64,000 nt of DNA from Lojkania enalia. Lineage: Eukaryota; Ascomycota; Dothideomycetes; Pleosporales. Below the pieces are notes generated by a model that did no database searches, had not been told where the DNA came from, and saw only the letters and a program-made list of their open reading frames with translations. Both the position numbers and the translations under genes were made by a program. The stretch spans positions 62,001 through 126,000 of the forward strand of contig ML986686.1 in the NCBI GenBank assembly GCA_010094045.1, given 5' to 3'. Positions 1-14,301 of the stretch are shown piece by piece (the stretch's first letter is position 1; every line of letters begins with the position of its first letter).

Positions 1-129
1 AGTGTAAGAATTTCTTTGAAACGTTGCCTGAAGGAGAGAAAGTGAAGATCGAGATGCGGAATCGGGGTAGCTTTTTGGGGTGGAGTAGAGTGAGTATGGC
101 CTCTTTATTACGTTTCATTTCAATTTCCA

Positions 130-161
<32 letters not shown>

Positions 162-287
162 TTCTTTACGAGTACCCTGTTTTCCATTTTACTTTGGCGA
201 GGGGTATGCAAGGAAGAGCTATGCGAGATCTCGAACGCTGTTTGTATTTCGAGGCAAAATTGGTATCTATGCTTCCGTCCAAAACGA

Positions 288-321
<34 letters not shown>

Positions 322-1643
322 AACATATTGCGGGCCCCGGTATCTATATGCAAGCACAAGCAAATAAAAGAGAAAAATATTACTACGGAAAAAGGAAAAC
401 ACATATCCTTACATCGACGCATGAACATGAATTGCGGCCGTCCCATGCATCCACCCGTATCCTAAATATCAGATTCATCCGCCAGGCGCCAAAGGGAAAG
501 ATGATTCGGGTATCTTTCAACGATAACAAGAAAAGGGAAAAGAAGAAAAGATATATGGAATCATGATGTTACCTTCCTCTCTTCCTCTTCACCTAAATAT
601 TAAACGCCTTTCTGGCCTTGCGTTCCGTCTCGTTCATATCGTATATCAGATACTAACGTCCCCAAAAGCTAGACAACGAAACTACAGCCCTGAACCCGGA
701 CCACCGCGAGCAACTCGACCTGAGCACCCCCCATCCGGAGCCTGGCCCAGATGCGCCGCTGTATCACAACCTGTTAGCCCCCAACCAATGGCCCTCGACA
801 CAATACCTCCCAAACTTCCGGCCCGTCTTCGAGGAGTACATAAGCCGAATGTCGGAACTCTCCATGCTCTTCACCTCGCTCATCGCGGAGGCGATTGGCC
901 TACCGCCGGACGCCTTCGACAAGTTCTTTGACGAGGACCAGCAGCACAAGCTAAAGATTGTAAAGTACCCCGAGGTTGATGTTCCGGACCTGCCCACTGG
1001 GGCTAGCGAGTTGGAGAGGAAGAAGTGGGAGGTCAAGAGGCAGGGCGTCGGCCCGCACAAGGACAGCATGTTGACGAGCTACCTCTTGCAGGCGAGCGAT
1101 CAGCCGGGCCTGCAGGCGCAGAATGCGAGGGGCGAGTGGGTAGACTGTAAACCCATCGACGGCACGCTTGTCGTCGCCATAGGCCAGGGCATGGAGGCCT
1201 TGACGGATGGCGTGTGCGCTTCGACAACGCATAGAGTGTTAAGCCCTATGAAGGGAGAAGGCGCGAGGTACTCTGTGCCCTTCTTCGGCGGCGTGAGCTA
1301 CGACGCAGCGTTCGAAGCCATGGACGTCCCCGAATCGGTGCTGAAGCTCAGGGACGAGGCGCGCAAGGCGAGACGAGACGACGTCGAATTCACCTTTGTC
1401 AAGGGCCGTTGGGGACACCTCGGCGAAGCGACGCTGATGAATAGGATCAAGAGCCACCCGGACGTAGGCGAAAGATGGGTAAGTAGACGATTCGTCCTCA
1501 AGCTACCGTCTTGCTCCATATTGTTCGCATCCTCCTCTTGCTCTCCGCCAACACCTCTTGACATGCACTAACAGCACACCCCGCAGTACCCGGAATTGCT
1601 CGCACAGATCCGTGCACAACAAGCCGCAGCGGCCAACGCATGA
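1..1643 (+). CDS. 2-oxoglutarate/Fe(II) oxygenase, isopenicillin N synthase-like (5' end outside window)
   Basis: Exons in the window are <1-89, 669-1478 and 1587-1643. The first exon reads FFETLPEGEKVKIEMRN then GWSR, the usual end of the DIOX_N domain; the second opens LDNETTALNPDHREQLDL, which continues it directly. The catalytic jelly-roll carries the iron ligands H-K-D in GVGPHKDS, a distal His in STTHRVLSP, and RYSVP as the 2-oxoglutarate-binding Arg-x-Ser. Such enzymes are usually cytosolic and oxidise small molecules; the substrate cannot be told from sequence. Intron 1 (90-668, GTGAGT...AAAG) is 579 nt, very long for this genome, and carries an AT microsatellite and a 31-nt A tract. 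Intron 2 (1479-1586) is 108 nt. The reading frame is open and the motifs are intact, so the gene is probably functional. Confidence 0.88.
134..160. repeat. (AT)n microsatellite in intron 1
   Basis: About 13 uninterrupted AT units lie inside the 579-nt first intron of the oxygenase gene. Length is likely to vary between strains. Confidence 0.9.
289..319. repeat. 31-nt poly(A) tract in intron 1
   Basis: This is an uninterrupted run of A in the same long intron. No element boundary or target duplication is visible around it, so I treat it as a simple repeat and not as a retroposon tail. Confidence 0.9.
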
Positions 1644-3222
1644 CGGGCGCGTTTTCGCGCGATTCCTTCCGCGACCCCCATCACCGCCATTCCTTCCCTT
1701 GTTGTCCTTGTCGCTCGCCTCATTTTCATGCTAGGGCATTTGTGATTGGGGCTGGTACCGTGCAGGACGGTTATGTGGGGCGATGCACGTGACCGGATGC
1801 GGCACTTGTCAGCTATCTACTCATTGGTCGGCTGTGTTTCGCGCCGCTTCTTCGGAAGGCCCGGTTCGCTCGGCTACCGCTCGCCTCATCAAATCTTTAA
1901 ATAATAGACGGAGGGAAGGAGGATGCGAATAGTAGCGCAGCTGAGTGGGCTGTCAAACCTGTCCTGTTCTGACCGGTAGCTTGGCGTCCCATTTCCTCCC
2001 TTTCTCGTTGGCTTGGGCTTCCTAATTAGTTGCAACCAGAACGCTAGATGGGCTATTAGTGTAGAGTGAATTTAATCAGCAAAGCAAAGACCATCAGTGT
2101 GTCCGCACGGTTTTTCAGCGAAATTGGACCGCTACGGTCTATGCCATCTCCTGAGAATGGTGTCTAAAGTAGTTTTGTTTGCCAGGGTCGAGAGTGTGAA
2201 GTAGACGGTAGTATCGCCTCGTATCCGTGTAAGCATTGGGTGCAACTTGGCTAAGTGTTCCGGTCCCCGTCGCAGCACGAGCCTCTCCAAAATAATCGAA
2301 ACATCGGAAGTATCGAACCGGGTACGGAGTACATGGACGGCAGCAAAGTCTGGCGTCAGCCGCCCAAAACCGTCAGTCAGAGCACTCACGCCCACGCTCG
2401 CAAACAAACTTTTCGGCCCAACAAAGTTTGCAAGGCGTAGGTGTGTCGGGACCTGAGGCGTTGAGCACACTGGATGGGATTGGAAAGTGCGTATCAAATG
2501 ATGCGTCCGTGCGTTGGCCAACAGTTTCTGTTTTGTTTCGATTTCCTGGCGCATGGATGCGGAAGATTGTGGCTTGAAAAGCGGTGGGCAAGTATGGTGC
2601 ATGGAGCATATGTGGATCTTCCACAACAGCGCTAGTTCGAAGAGCGGGACGCGGAAGCGGAGGCTCGATGAGATTGGCCGAACACCGGCACCCTCAACGT
2701 ACAACGTATTTTGATTCGAGATTTGAGATGGGATCGACGGATCGATGAATGCATGAATCATGCGCCCGGATGCGGCGTTTTGGGGGGGGTTGACGTTGTT
2801 TTTGTAAAGGAGCGTTTGGAGATTTTACGAGGCGATGCTGCGGAGAACCTCCTTTAGTGGGGACATGTCGATAATGCCTTCTCGAAGTGGTGCGCTGTCA
2901 ATGCCGTGTACATCCATCCACATTTCTATTTCCGACCGAGGAGCAGAGAATCATTGCAACTGGCAGTCACCCCGAAAGAAGCCGTAAGTAACTTCAAAAA
3001 ACCTTGGATTTAGGCCTAGCGGTCTAGCTGGCCAGTGTTTGCGAACACACGCGATGGCGGACCCTGTAGCTGGAACATCGTTGGTTGTCTGGAGATATAT
3101 GTATATGGTCGGCCGCCCGCGATGATTGCGAATCTGTCAATTAGTCCTACTTCCATTTTTCCCGCATCCAATGCTCGCTCTGGCGCCCGAGTCTAAAAAA
3201 GACAGCATTGTTGAATGCTAAT
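1644..3222. other. intergenic, no supported gene
   Basis: This stretch lies between two genes that converge, the oxygenase ending at 1643 and the bZIP gene ending at 3223. The longest open frame (2132-2761, minus) resembles no family I know, and its frame gives no codon pattern or motif. I see nothing else that can be supported. Confidence 0.6.
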
Positions 3223-4739
3223 TCAGTGCTGCTCCACCTTCATATTGGGAGGAATGTGATACATTATATGGCCCTGATCACTCATCATTTGGGACTGCGG
3301 GTGCGGAGCTGGAGCCATCATCTGCATGTCGCTCGGATGGCTCGCCTGGGGCACGTATCCCTGGTGACCATGTGTGGGAAACGTTGGATAAGGTGGCGGC
3401 GGTTGCTGCGGCGGATGCGGGTGTGGATGTGGGTGGCCAGGATGGCCTGCCGCAGGGTGCGGGTTCATTGGAAGGCTCATATGCCTCTGGTATTCTGGAG
3501 GATGCGGCGAAGGGTTCGAAGTAGGGGTACCATAACCCGTCATCTGCATCGGTTGTGAAGTGACGAGTTGAGCGTTCTCCAGCGGGTAAGACATGGCTCG
3601 GGTGTTGCTATCTAGGCTATATGGATTGGGATATGGTATTCCAGAAGAATCTACTGCATGCAGGGAAGGGTCCTGTACTGGAAGGGAGACGTTGTGATGT
3701 TGTTGATGAGCATGGGGGTGCGGGCTCCAGCGCACGGAATCCGGGTTGCCTGGTCCTTCCCCTAGGCTCGGCGGGTTTTCGATATGAGGTGAGGAAACAT
3801 TATGTGGATACGCATGCTGGTGTTGCCAGTGTCCGGGTTGGGAAACTGGGGTTGCCATTTCTGCCACAGAGTGCACGCTGCGGGCGGTACCAGTTGATGA
3901 TCGTCTATGATGGTTCGCCATTTGGACCCGATCACTAGGGGAAGGGGCGCCTCCCGTCGCTCCTCCTGCTGAAAGCAGGCCGTTGTTTTCTGGGCCTGCT
4001 ATCACATTATTGCCTAAGAAATTGCAACGAAGACATCAGCACTGGCTCATCTCGGCGCAGCTTCGGAACAAGTGTATCAGATGCTGCAGCTCGCCCAAAG
4101 TAGAAGGGAGGCGAGGAAATGGGAAATTTGACTCAAACGTGAAAAAGTAAACGCATGAAAAATGAAAATTGGCTGCGCCAAAACGGGCGCGGGCCGGGGT
4201 CCAAAAAGCAAACAGCGAAGCCAAATAGGAACAATTGATCTGTGCTCGACTAAAAAGAACATCGGGACTGACGTACCACTATTCCGATCCGACACACCCA
4301 GGGCCGCAACGGCGTGGGACAGGCGTGTTCGAAGGACAGCGTTCTCCTGCTCCAGCTCTTCGTTTCGACGGAGGACGTCCATCATTTTCGTAGACGAATT
4401 CGTCTCGATTTGCGCAGTGAGTTCTCGGACCTGGCGTTCCAGGTTTTCAATATGGTCCTTCGTTCTCTGGCGTATTGCTCGCTGTGCTTCGCGGTCGTTG
4501 GCTCTTTTCCGTTCCAGCTGGGCTGCCGTGAGAGTGGATACGCTGCGAGTGCCTGCTCGAGAAGGCCTTCGTTTTGCGCCTGGTGTGTGCTGCTTCTTCG
4601 TTTCTGAACCGGATGAGTGGCCATCGTATGGCGGGGTCTTCTTCAGCGACCCCAGGTGGGGAGGAATATAGGTCGGCGTGCTCATGGGGACGCAACTGCG
4701 GTACGCAACGGGATCACGGTATTGTAGTACTGAAGTCAT
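3223..4739 (-). CDS. fungal bZIP transcription factor
   Basis: Exons are complement(4277-4739) and (3223-4013), joined by a 263-nt intron (GTACGT...TTAG) in phase 1; 417 residues. The basic region reads RKRANDREAQRAIRQRTK and is followed by a zipper-like helix (ENLERQVREL, then LRRNEELEQENAVLRTRL), together about residues 75-145. The second exon encodes a low-complexity tail rich in His, Pro, Gln and Met, as in activation domains, ending NMKVEQH. The basic region departs from the classic N-x7-R spacing, but NDREAQRAIR is a type I recognise from fungal bZIP proteins. The start at MTSVLQYRD is the first Met that leads directly into the conserved part; MSTPTYIPP, 18 residues later, is an alternative. 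It is expected to be nuclear. Target genes are unknown. Confidence 0.85.
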
Positions 4740-6697
4740 GGAGAATCCGCGGGGGGCGGTGAATAGAAAATGTAGTGTCGACGGCGCTGTGTAAGCAAAG
4801 GCCCAAGATAAAACGGGACCCAAGCTTTCAATACTATGTACCCGTCCGAATGGTGACGACGGGAAGCCTGAGCGGGAGGTGCAGCGAGGTTGACGTGGTT
4901 TAATGTAAAGCGCTATGTGCACGGATGGTGGGCTCACGGCCCTAGGAGGGGTGAACCGTAAATAAAGGATAGGAAATTACTAGGCTAGCTATCAGCTCCC
5001 AGGGAATATGAGGGCACAGGCGGAAACTTTTGGCAGCATGCTGGCGTCCCAAGACCTTGCAGGGACGGCTACCTATAATCAGGTGAGGATAGCGTCTCTC
5101 GCATACATCGCTCCCTAGCGTCAAGGCCGCTGCGCTCCGACCGCAATCCCAACCCTGGCCCTTGGAGGAGAGACTAATGCTGCAGGTTGATCCCAAGATG
5201 GTGGTAAGCACACGTGCGGCTGGCTGCGGGGAAATGGTTTCACGTTGGAACTTTGGAGGCGAGCCACGAGGCTTGAAAGGGGTGGGTACTTGGAGGCAGC
5301 CCGTTGACACGCATGCAGGACGCTGACTTTGAAGCCGAACTTTGCCATGCCGGGCGGCCTGCCCTCAGAGGCCGTTGACGTACTGCGCGTGAATAGAGTG
5401 GGCGGCGGTATCAGTCCCTGGCCTAACGCCCTGCAAAACCCGCGAAACCTGGACTGGCTATCCGGAGCCGCAAGCGACGAGAAGCAACGGAAGGGACGTC
5501 TTGCCTGGATAGATAAACTCACTGGCTAGGTAGTAGCCGGATCAATGTGCCCGCCAGCACAGAGTCGGGCGCCCCTCCAGGGCTACAGCAGACGAAGACG
5601 ACAGTCAATTTGGCCCGGCGTGCTTCCCTTTTCGGCTTTGCAGGCACAGGCAGACCAGCGAGCTTCCGCGCAGCCAATCATAGCGAGCAAGAGGGCCGAC
5701 CAGCAAGGCGGATTATCATCCCAGCCAGGTCCACATGGCAGGAGAGCAAGAGAAGATCAAGAACCCTGCCGGACGAGGCTTATCACGCCGCCATTTCGCT
5801 TGCAAATACTGGTGAGCAAACCCGCGCACTGTCGCCGACCTCGCCGGCGTGCCCAGGTGGTACGTACACTGGCCGTACTGGCAGTCGAGGGAAAGCAAGC
5901 GGCACGGAGCGTCTGGCCATAATGGTCCCATGTCGAGAGGTCAAGGCTCGGCGGCGCTGATTCTGGAGTCGTGGCCGTCGAGCGGGAGAGAGGCATCTCC
6001 TAGATAGAGCACTGACGGGTCTGTATGGTGAATATCAAGGCGGGGAGGCCGCGACGGCCACCCGAATCCTTAGGTGTAACGAGGTGAATAGCGGGCGTCG
6101 AGACTCGCAGCCTGCGGCCGATGGCTGTCCAGGGCGGGCGACGCCACTGAGGACAAGCACGTGGGCGACAAGGGCCAAGGCGCGGTAAACTTTCAAATGT
6201 GGGGCATCCTGAACGGGCTAGACGCTGCCGGCATCCTAGTCTAGCAGGGGCCCGTCCATTCTGCAGTGCAAGCAAGTCGCCCGTCAGCCATCGACATCCC
6301 ATGCGCCCTCCTGCGCAACGTCCCCCACATCAGCTTGTCGGGCTGTTCCTGGAAACCTTCTCGCTGCGAGCTGCTGGCCTGAGCAGCTGCAGCCGTACTC
6401 ACGGCGGGCAGAGCAGGCCGTCGTCCCGCTGCCAACATGTCCTGGTCGGCGGCGCCAGGATGGCCTAGGGACCTGTCGATCATTCACCGGGGAGCCGAGG
6501 GAGTAACGCGTTGCAAACAGACCCGCCCAATCCAGCGCGCTGCTCCTTGGCCTCATCTCTCCTCTCCTTCTCGCGCGCTGGCCAGGGTGAGCTCCCGGTC
6601 CGCACGGAGCTATTATTATGCCATCTCCCGGCACGCCGAGCGGACGGCCTCGCCTCCGAGCCTTTCACTCGGATACCCTAGGGGTTGTGCCCAACCT

Positions 6698-6705
6698 TGA
6701 CGTCA
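6698..6705. promoter_or_regulatory. CRE-type palindrome TGACGTCA
   Basis: A perfect TGACGTCA octamer, the classical ATF/CREB-type bZIP site, lies about 2 kb upstream of the bZIP start. Its use is inference; a chance occurrence is possible. Confidence 0.25.
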
Positions 6706-9159
6706 ACCGCGAATGCCGCTGGCAGAGCCCTCTCCGCACGTAGACCGTCTATGTCCTATGCGTACCTATAGCCTAAGCAGGCGTAAAGTTTGGTGACGCA
6801 GCAGACGCACACGTCGAGGGGTTTCAAGATTGTGCCAACAGAGGCGTACTTGCAGAGCTCGTCCCCCAGGGCACCTGCAGCGACCTGCAGAAGAGAGGCA
6901 TGATGACCCAGTTGAGCTCGCCCACAACGGCGCAGAAGCGGTAAGACGGTCTCCTTGCCCATCCGTTCCATGCACAGGCAATCCTCATACCTGTGGGTAG
7001 CAAACTCAAATTTCGATCAGTGGAAGCATGGAGCCCGCTCCAGACGTCAGCGGAGGTGCCCTACCAACGTCTGTGATGCCCTCCCTCTTCTGCTGCGGCT
7101 CCCCGAGACGGGTAGTGTCGAGCTAGGATGTTCAAGGGTGCTGAAAATGAGCACTCTTCACTTCCGCAGTTACAGCTCCGCAAATTGGAACTCCAAGTGC
7201 TACCGCCATCATCACCACCACCGCCTACTCGCGCTCCCCTCTCTTGTGTGGTGTGTTATTGAGCGCCTTCGGCCGAGCGCAAGGGCAGAGCTAATGAGGC
7301 ATTCTGGATCTCGATCAATATTCATGTAGCAGTCAAATATTTGCATGTCAATACGCCATTTTCCTCCCGTCATCACACTCTCGGGTCAATAGTCGCCATT
7401 ATTCACCGCCCGTCAACCCGCCTCATCTGCGTGGTCGATCATGCGGCTACACTGGCTCCATTTGGCTGCGCAGCCACATCTTGGCGCGCGACTTTTCCGG
7501 TGGGAGGGCGTATCTCTGTCTCGCTTGCCTCTCATGTCTGTTGCCACAGTGGTCAAAGGTCTTGGCAGAGTTATTGGCTCGGATCGAGCGATGGGTTCGC
7601 TTCATTTGTCTCTTTCGGCTGATGAGTATTGAACAGGGAAGTGGAGAGGCTCCGGAAGCACTAGAGACGGAACCGATCAACTTGCGCGAGGACAAGACAA
7701 GACGACACGAGACACGACACCGGCAACTTGGAAAGACGATATCAGAGGGGCCGTAATGTTAACAGTTAACGATGGCGCAATTGCGCAAGAGCGGGGGAAG
7801 TAGTGGCTGGCCCTGGCATACGTCTCCCTCAAAAAGGAGGGTCGTCCATTATTGTTTGGAGTTCAAGACGAACATGGGCAATTCTTGTGTCTAGCTAGCG
7901 TGAAACACTTATGGCTGTTGATCAAGAAGCCGAAGCAGAATAGCCTTTGTCAACGACCTCAGAGTTAGGTTGGGTGATGATGAAAGTTTGACCTCGAGCT
8001 GCGTCGTCTGTTTAGCGGCGGATGTGCCTGGCGCACCATTGAGACTATGGGAGTTTTGGGAAAGCATGCCGCTGTCACTAACGGAATTGTCTCCGTGATG
8101 CACAACAAGTGTCGGAGGTCGATACGATTTGTAGTACAGTGGGGAGAAAGAGCTGGGAACACAGAGTCTGCGGGTTTTTCGGTTGTTACAGCGTCTCCCG
8201 ATATCGCCATGTCTAGCGTGGCTACCCGCAGCCGCGAGAGACGCTAGGTACTTGGACGAACTGAAAAGGTGAGCAGCTGAGACTTCAGCGCAACCGAAGG
8301 GACGCCCCTTATTATTATCGAAGTGAAAGTGGCTCAATATTTGCAGGAACGCGTGCTGGCTATTCATTTATCCTCGTACAAGCTTCGAGCAAATATCGCA
8401 TCCACAAAGTAAGTTTCAAGCAATATAACTGGGCCTTGCGTGCAGCTGGATCAGTGCATACCCCAGATCTGGACATGAGTAGTATCCGACTGCACCATAA
8501 TTACGTGCATACAATCGTTGAGAGCAGTCGAGCCCAGCGTTCATGGACAGGGAAGCATCCAATTCCATCCTCGTCTACTCTTCAGACAACCTCAAGTAGC
8601 CGATATGACCCAGGCACCCCCACACTACTACCCTCCCGAAGACTCATTTCATTTCCGAGAACATTCTAAGATCGTTCTCTCGCAGTTCGTCTCACATGCT
8701 GTAAAAGGATTTACCATGCCGTGTAACCCAGCCAAGCTTCGATTCAGTTTCCAGAAGGACCTTGCGGGCGGACATACGCGCCGCTAACCCATAAACCTAT
8801 TCGTTTCATTACTCGTGCAATACTATCTATCTCCACCTCAGCGACATACGCAAGTATGGAATCTTCAGAAAAACCAGCACACTCCAGACCAGATCGCTCT
8901 GTAGCAAAAAGCAATTCCAGCCGCCTCCATTTCTGGACTCCTACTATCGAGTGGAAACACTGCTTGCGCGCCGCCCAAACGCCTCACAAACTCTCCTCCC
9001 TCCCCATATCGTCCTAGTGTACGCTCCAGCAAACCACGTCCTCGGCAGAACGATTCGCGAGCTGAATGCTGAGTGATTTCGATGGCCTCGCACACCACAC
9101 TTTCTACAGTAGTCATCGCTCCTATAATTAATTCCTTACGTTATCGAATACGTACGCAA

Positions 9160-9203
9160 ATAACAATAATAGTAATAATAATAATAACAACAACAATAGT
9201 AAT
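9160..9203. repeat. AAT/AAC-rich microsatellite
   Basis: Imperfect tandem AAT, AGT and AAC triplets, in noncoding DNA. Confidence 0.8.
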
Positions 9204-10003
9204 TCCCAACATTTACACCCCACTTTCGCCCACTCAACACCACATTGCATCCTGCTGCCCACATAGCCAACACATGTACATACACCGTTCGCCAAATGCG
9301 GTTTCCCATCGTCGTCGCCCAACTTGCGCCCTACGCAGGGTGCGCTTGGCCACGAGGCCGAGTCTGAAACATCGTTTTGCCGCTTACGAAGTTAAAGTTT
9401 GTGGTGGGGGGGAGAGGGGGGTTCAGGGGGTGGTCCCAGGCTATGCGAAGTGAGCTTGGCGAAGGTGGGCTCGTGCTGCAGGATAGATGGTGGGTGGGCA
9501 GAGGAGATGAATGGCTGGGTGTATGAGTAGCGCATGGGCTACTGTAGAGGGAAAATGTTATTATGACTGAGCGGATATTATTTGCAATGGGCATGACGGC
9601 GCGGATGCTCGGCCTCGTGGTTTGGAGATTGGATGCGGTTGGGGTTGGGCAGGATGGATGCTGATCTGATCTGCAAAGCTATGCATGGTGTTGTGTCTCA
9701 GTTAGGTATATCTTTTTTCTATCGTCGATCGTAGGTAGGAATGCGCTACAGGCGGTGTTGGACACGCTCAGTTGCCAAATAATTCGAATTGATGCATAGA
9801 TACATGCGAAAACGCTAGAAGGCTACTAGAAACGGCTAGAAACCCTTACCCACCACCCTCTCTCTACTTTGCCCTACGCGAGATATTTAGTTCGTCTGCC
9901 ACATTCGGCCAGTTCTCACGCAACAGCAGCATGCGAAGCTACGCTTCCACATACGTTCGCGCTTACGGCTCGCGATTTACTTGCTTACTTGCTTGCTTGC
10001 TAG

Positions 10004-11857
<1,854 letters not shown>

Positions 11858-12720
11858 TGTGGAGCTGGTGAAGGGCAAATGCAAGACACAGCTGTTTGAG
11901 ACTAAGGAAGACAACAATGCGAGAAGATGGACACAGCGGATGCCTCGACTTCATATATTCCGCGTCCAGAGTTGGGTACCGGAGAGCGTCCCGCCGCGGC
12001 CGTCTTAACGCGGCAAAGAGGGCTCTATGGACGCGTAGCGATACATATGAGGAAAATCCGATGCAGCAATTGCTTTCAGGCTCGATTTCTCCGCCTGCCC
12101 AGCATTCCATCGAGGGGCTGGTCCCGCAGCAAGCACCGTAGTGAGATCAAACTTCAACCGACACATGATGAAGGTGGGCTTGTAGCTGCATTCTGCCCGA
12201 CGCCGTCGACGATGATGAAGGCGGTCAGTGGATCAACGGGCCGTCGATTCAGCCTGCCTTTAACCATCGTCGCCGCGTGACATTGACTGCTTGGAGGGTG
12301 GGATAGATGAATTGTGGTGGGGTATAGGCGGGGCAACACACTGTAAGACGAGACGTCCGCGCCTCCGACTGCAGAGCCCCGACTATCAAAGGCATTCCGA
12401 CACCGTCCATACGTTGGAGTTGAAGTATTAGAGCCGAAATGATGTGCAAAGTCGGATACATTTCTTTTTGGTGCCACGCCACAGAATCTGCGCCTCGTAA
12501 GGTAAGCTTTCAATGAAGGAAACCTTTCCGGATTGGGCTTCCCGACATGTGGCTTGCCCCTCAACCCCAGAATTTCGTCTCCATTGCCGGAAGAGAGCTG
12601 TCACCATCGTCTTCCCTTCGCTGAAGCTGTATATAATGAAGAATATTTGGCATTCGATCTCACCGCACTCAAGAAAGGCAGCTATAAGTTGATCAAACCG
12701 CACTCGATCAGCGATTGGAA
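11858..12720. promoter_or_regulatory. divergent promoter region between the GH1 and DUF1479 genes
   Basis: 863 bp separate the two start codons, which point away from each other. A TATATAA-like box lies about 90 nt before the DUF1479 start. Open frames here are short and overlap on both strands; none is supported. Confidence 0.5.
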
Positions 12721-14301
12721 ATGCCGTCGCCGCTCCGATCCATCCGAATACCCGCGGCCAGACGCGCCGTTGCGCATCTACATCCACGCACCGCGGCAAC
12801 CCAAGCCCAGAAACGAGCAGGTGACATTTCAGATGCATTTGTGTCGCTCTCTGGCCAGCAGTTTGCACCTCTCGCGCCCGAGTATGCGAACCTCAAGGGT
12901 CGCCTGATCAAAGGTCACGAACCCGAAGTACGAGAGTCTTGGGAACGCCTGCTTCGGGATCTACGGGAAGAAATTCCGCTCATCGTGGGACTGGGGTCCA
13001 AAGTCATCCCAGAGATTGACTTCAAGGATCTCGACCATGCGCCAAAGACGTTCAGCAAGGAATTGAGGAAGAGAGGGGTGGCCGTTGTGAGGGGAGTGGT
13101 TGGAGAAGCGGAAGCGTTGCAGTGGAAGGAGATGCTGAGGGAGTATATTAGACAGAACCCTCAAACAAAAGGCATGTCTCCGCATATTTCTCTGCTTCAA
13201 GGGGAGACTGATGATTCCCCAGCCTTCCCGGCCGACAACCCCCAGGTATTCGAGCTCTACTGGTCTCGCACACAGCTCCTTGCTCGCGCCCACCCCAATC
13301 TCATGCATACCCACCGCTTCCTTCTATCGTATTGGCATAGCAAGAACCAGGACGTCCCAATATCGATGCAGCACCCCGTCAGCTATGCCGACCGTCTCCG
13401 AATGCGTCTTCCCGGAGACGCTAAGTTTGCGTTAGGGCCACACGTCGACGGAGGCAGCGTGGAGCGCTGGGATGAGAGAGGATACGGGCTCGGAGGCGTA
13501 TACGATGCCGTTTGGCGAGGAGAATGGGAGAATTTCGACCCGTGGGAAGCAAGCTGCAGGCTCCCCGTGAAATCAGACTTACACCAAGGAGTCGGAGCTT
13601 GCACTGCCTTCCGAATGTTCCAGGGCTGGATGTCCCTATCAACGACCAGCGCCTTCGAAGGAACGCTACTGGTCAACCCTTTGCTCGCAAAAGCGACGGC
13701 CTACTACCTACTACGACCCTTCTTTTCGCCCAAGCGAGGCGTGGAAGCAGGTACTCAGACGACTTCGGAGGCCCTGACAAACTCGTCAGATTTCCTGGCT
13801 TCGGATAATTGGGAGATGGATAGGACGCCCAGCTCGTGGATCCAAGGGGCTACGCCAGGCCATGGTCAGGAGCTATCCCATCTCCTACATCCGCATCTCA
13901 ATCTCCAGCAATCCATGATCCACATGCCTACAGTACGACCCGGGGATTATGTAGCCTGGCACTGCGATACTATTCATGCTGTCGATAAGGTCCATGCCGG
14001 ACAATCGGATTCCAGCGTGCTGTATATTCCCGCATGTCCGCTCACGGAAGGAAACGCCGAGTATCTCGTTCGGCAGAGGGACACATTCGTAAAAGGCACC
14101 CCAAGCCCGGACTTCGGAGGTGGTGTCGGAGAAAGTGAGCACGTTGGCCGAGTAAAAGTTGAAGAATTCGAGAGACTTGTCAGCGAAGAAGGCGCGCGGG
14201 CCATGGGGCTGAAGGCCTGGAATAGCAACGAGCCAGATCTGTCGTCTGGGCAGCGAGAAGTGCTTGATAGGGCGAACAAGGTTTTGGGATTCTACATGTA
14301 A
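12721..14301 (+). CDS. DUF1479 family protein (YbiU-like, probable 2OG/Fe(II)-type oxygenase fold)
   Basis: An intronless gene of 526 residues. The DUF1479 region starts around residue 60 with IKGHEPEVRESWERLL. It contains KRGVAVVRGVV, the family core GPHVDGGSVERW (H241, D243) and the distal WHCDTIHAVD (H418), which fit the H-x-D...H iron site of double-stranded beta-helix oxygenases. Members occur in bacteria and fungi; no reaction is established, so function is inferred from fold. The first about 40 residues are Arg/Ala-rich and nearly without acids (MPSPLRSIRIPAARRAVAH), which could target mitochondria. The ATG at 12721 is the first in frame. The gene is divergent from the GH1 gene. Confidence 0.9.
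   Translation: MPSPLRSIRIPAARRAVAHLHPRTAATQAQKRAGDISDAFVSLSGQQFAPLAPEYANLKGRLIKGHEPEVRESWERLLRDLREEIPLIVGLGSKVIPEIDFKDLDHAPKTFSKELRKRGVAVVRGVVGEAEALQWKEMLREYIRQNPQTKGMSPHISLLQGETDDSPAFPADNPQVFELYWSRTQLLARAHPNLMHTHRFLLSYWHSKNQDVPISMQHPVSYADRLRMRLPGDAKFALGPHVDGGSVERWDERGYGLGGVYDAVWRGEWENFDPWEASCRLPVKSDLHQGVGACTAFRMFQGWMSLSTTSAFEGTLLVNPLLAKATAYYLLRPFFSPKRGVEAGTQTTSEALTNSSDFLASDNWEMDRTPSSWIQGATPGHGQELSHLLHPHLNLQQSMIHMPTVRPGDYVAWHCDTIHAVDKVHAGQSDSSVLYIPACPLTEGNAEYLVRQRDTFVKGTPSPDFGGGVGESEHVGRVKVEEFERLVSEEGARAMGLKAWNSNEPDLSSGQREVLDRANKVLGFYM

Larger units (their letters stand above)
4740..10003. other. gene-poor region of about 5.3 kb upstream of the bZIP gene
   Basis: Many short overlapping open frames occur in the GC-rich part (about 5.3-6.7 kb), but none shows a family motif, plausible splice partners or a single preferred frame. 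Their overlap on all strands is what GC-rich noncoding DNA gives. The region may hold a long 5' leader or regulatory DNA for the bZIP gene, or an RNA gene, but nothing in the sequence proves this. From 8.4 to 9.7 kb there are AAT repeats and G runs. Confidence 0.5.

Noticed and set aside
289..319. Poly(A) tail of a retroposon
   Set aside because: No body of an element before it and no target duplication; a simple repeat explains it.
2132..2761. 209-codon open frame on the minus strand
   Set aside because: No motif, no splice partners, and the frame is also open on the other strand; length alone is not enough.
5121..6700. Cluster of 70-140-codon open frames on both strands
   Set aside because: GC-rich DNA with frames open in several phases at once; no family resemblance or start context.
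9405..9432. G-quadruplex from G runs
   Set aside because: Only three long runs of G plus a GG; too weak to claim.
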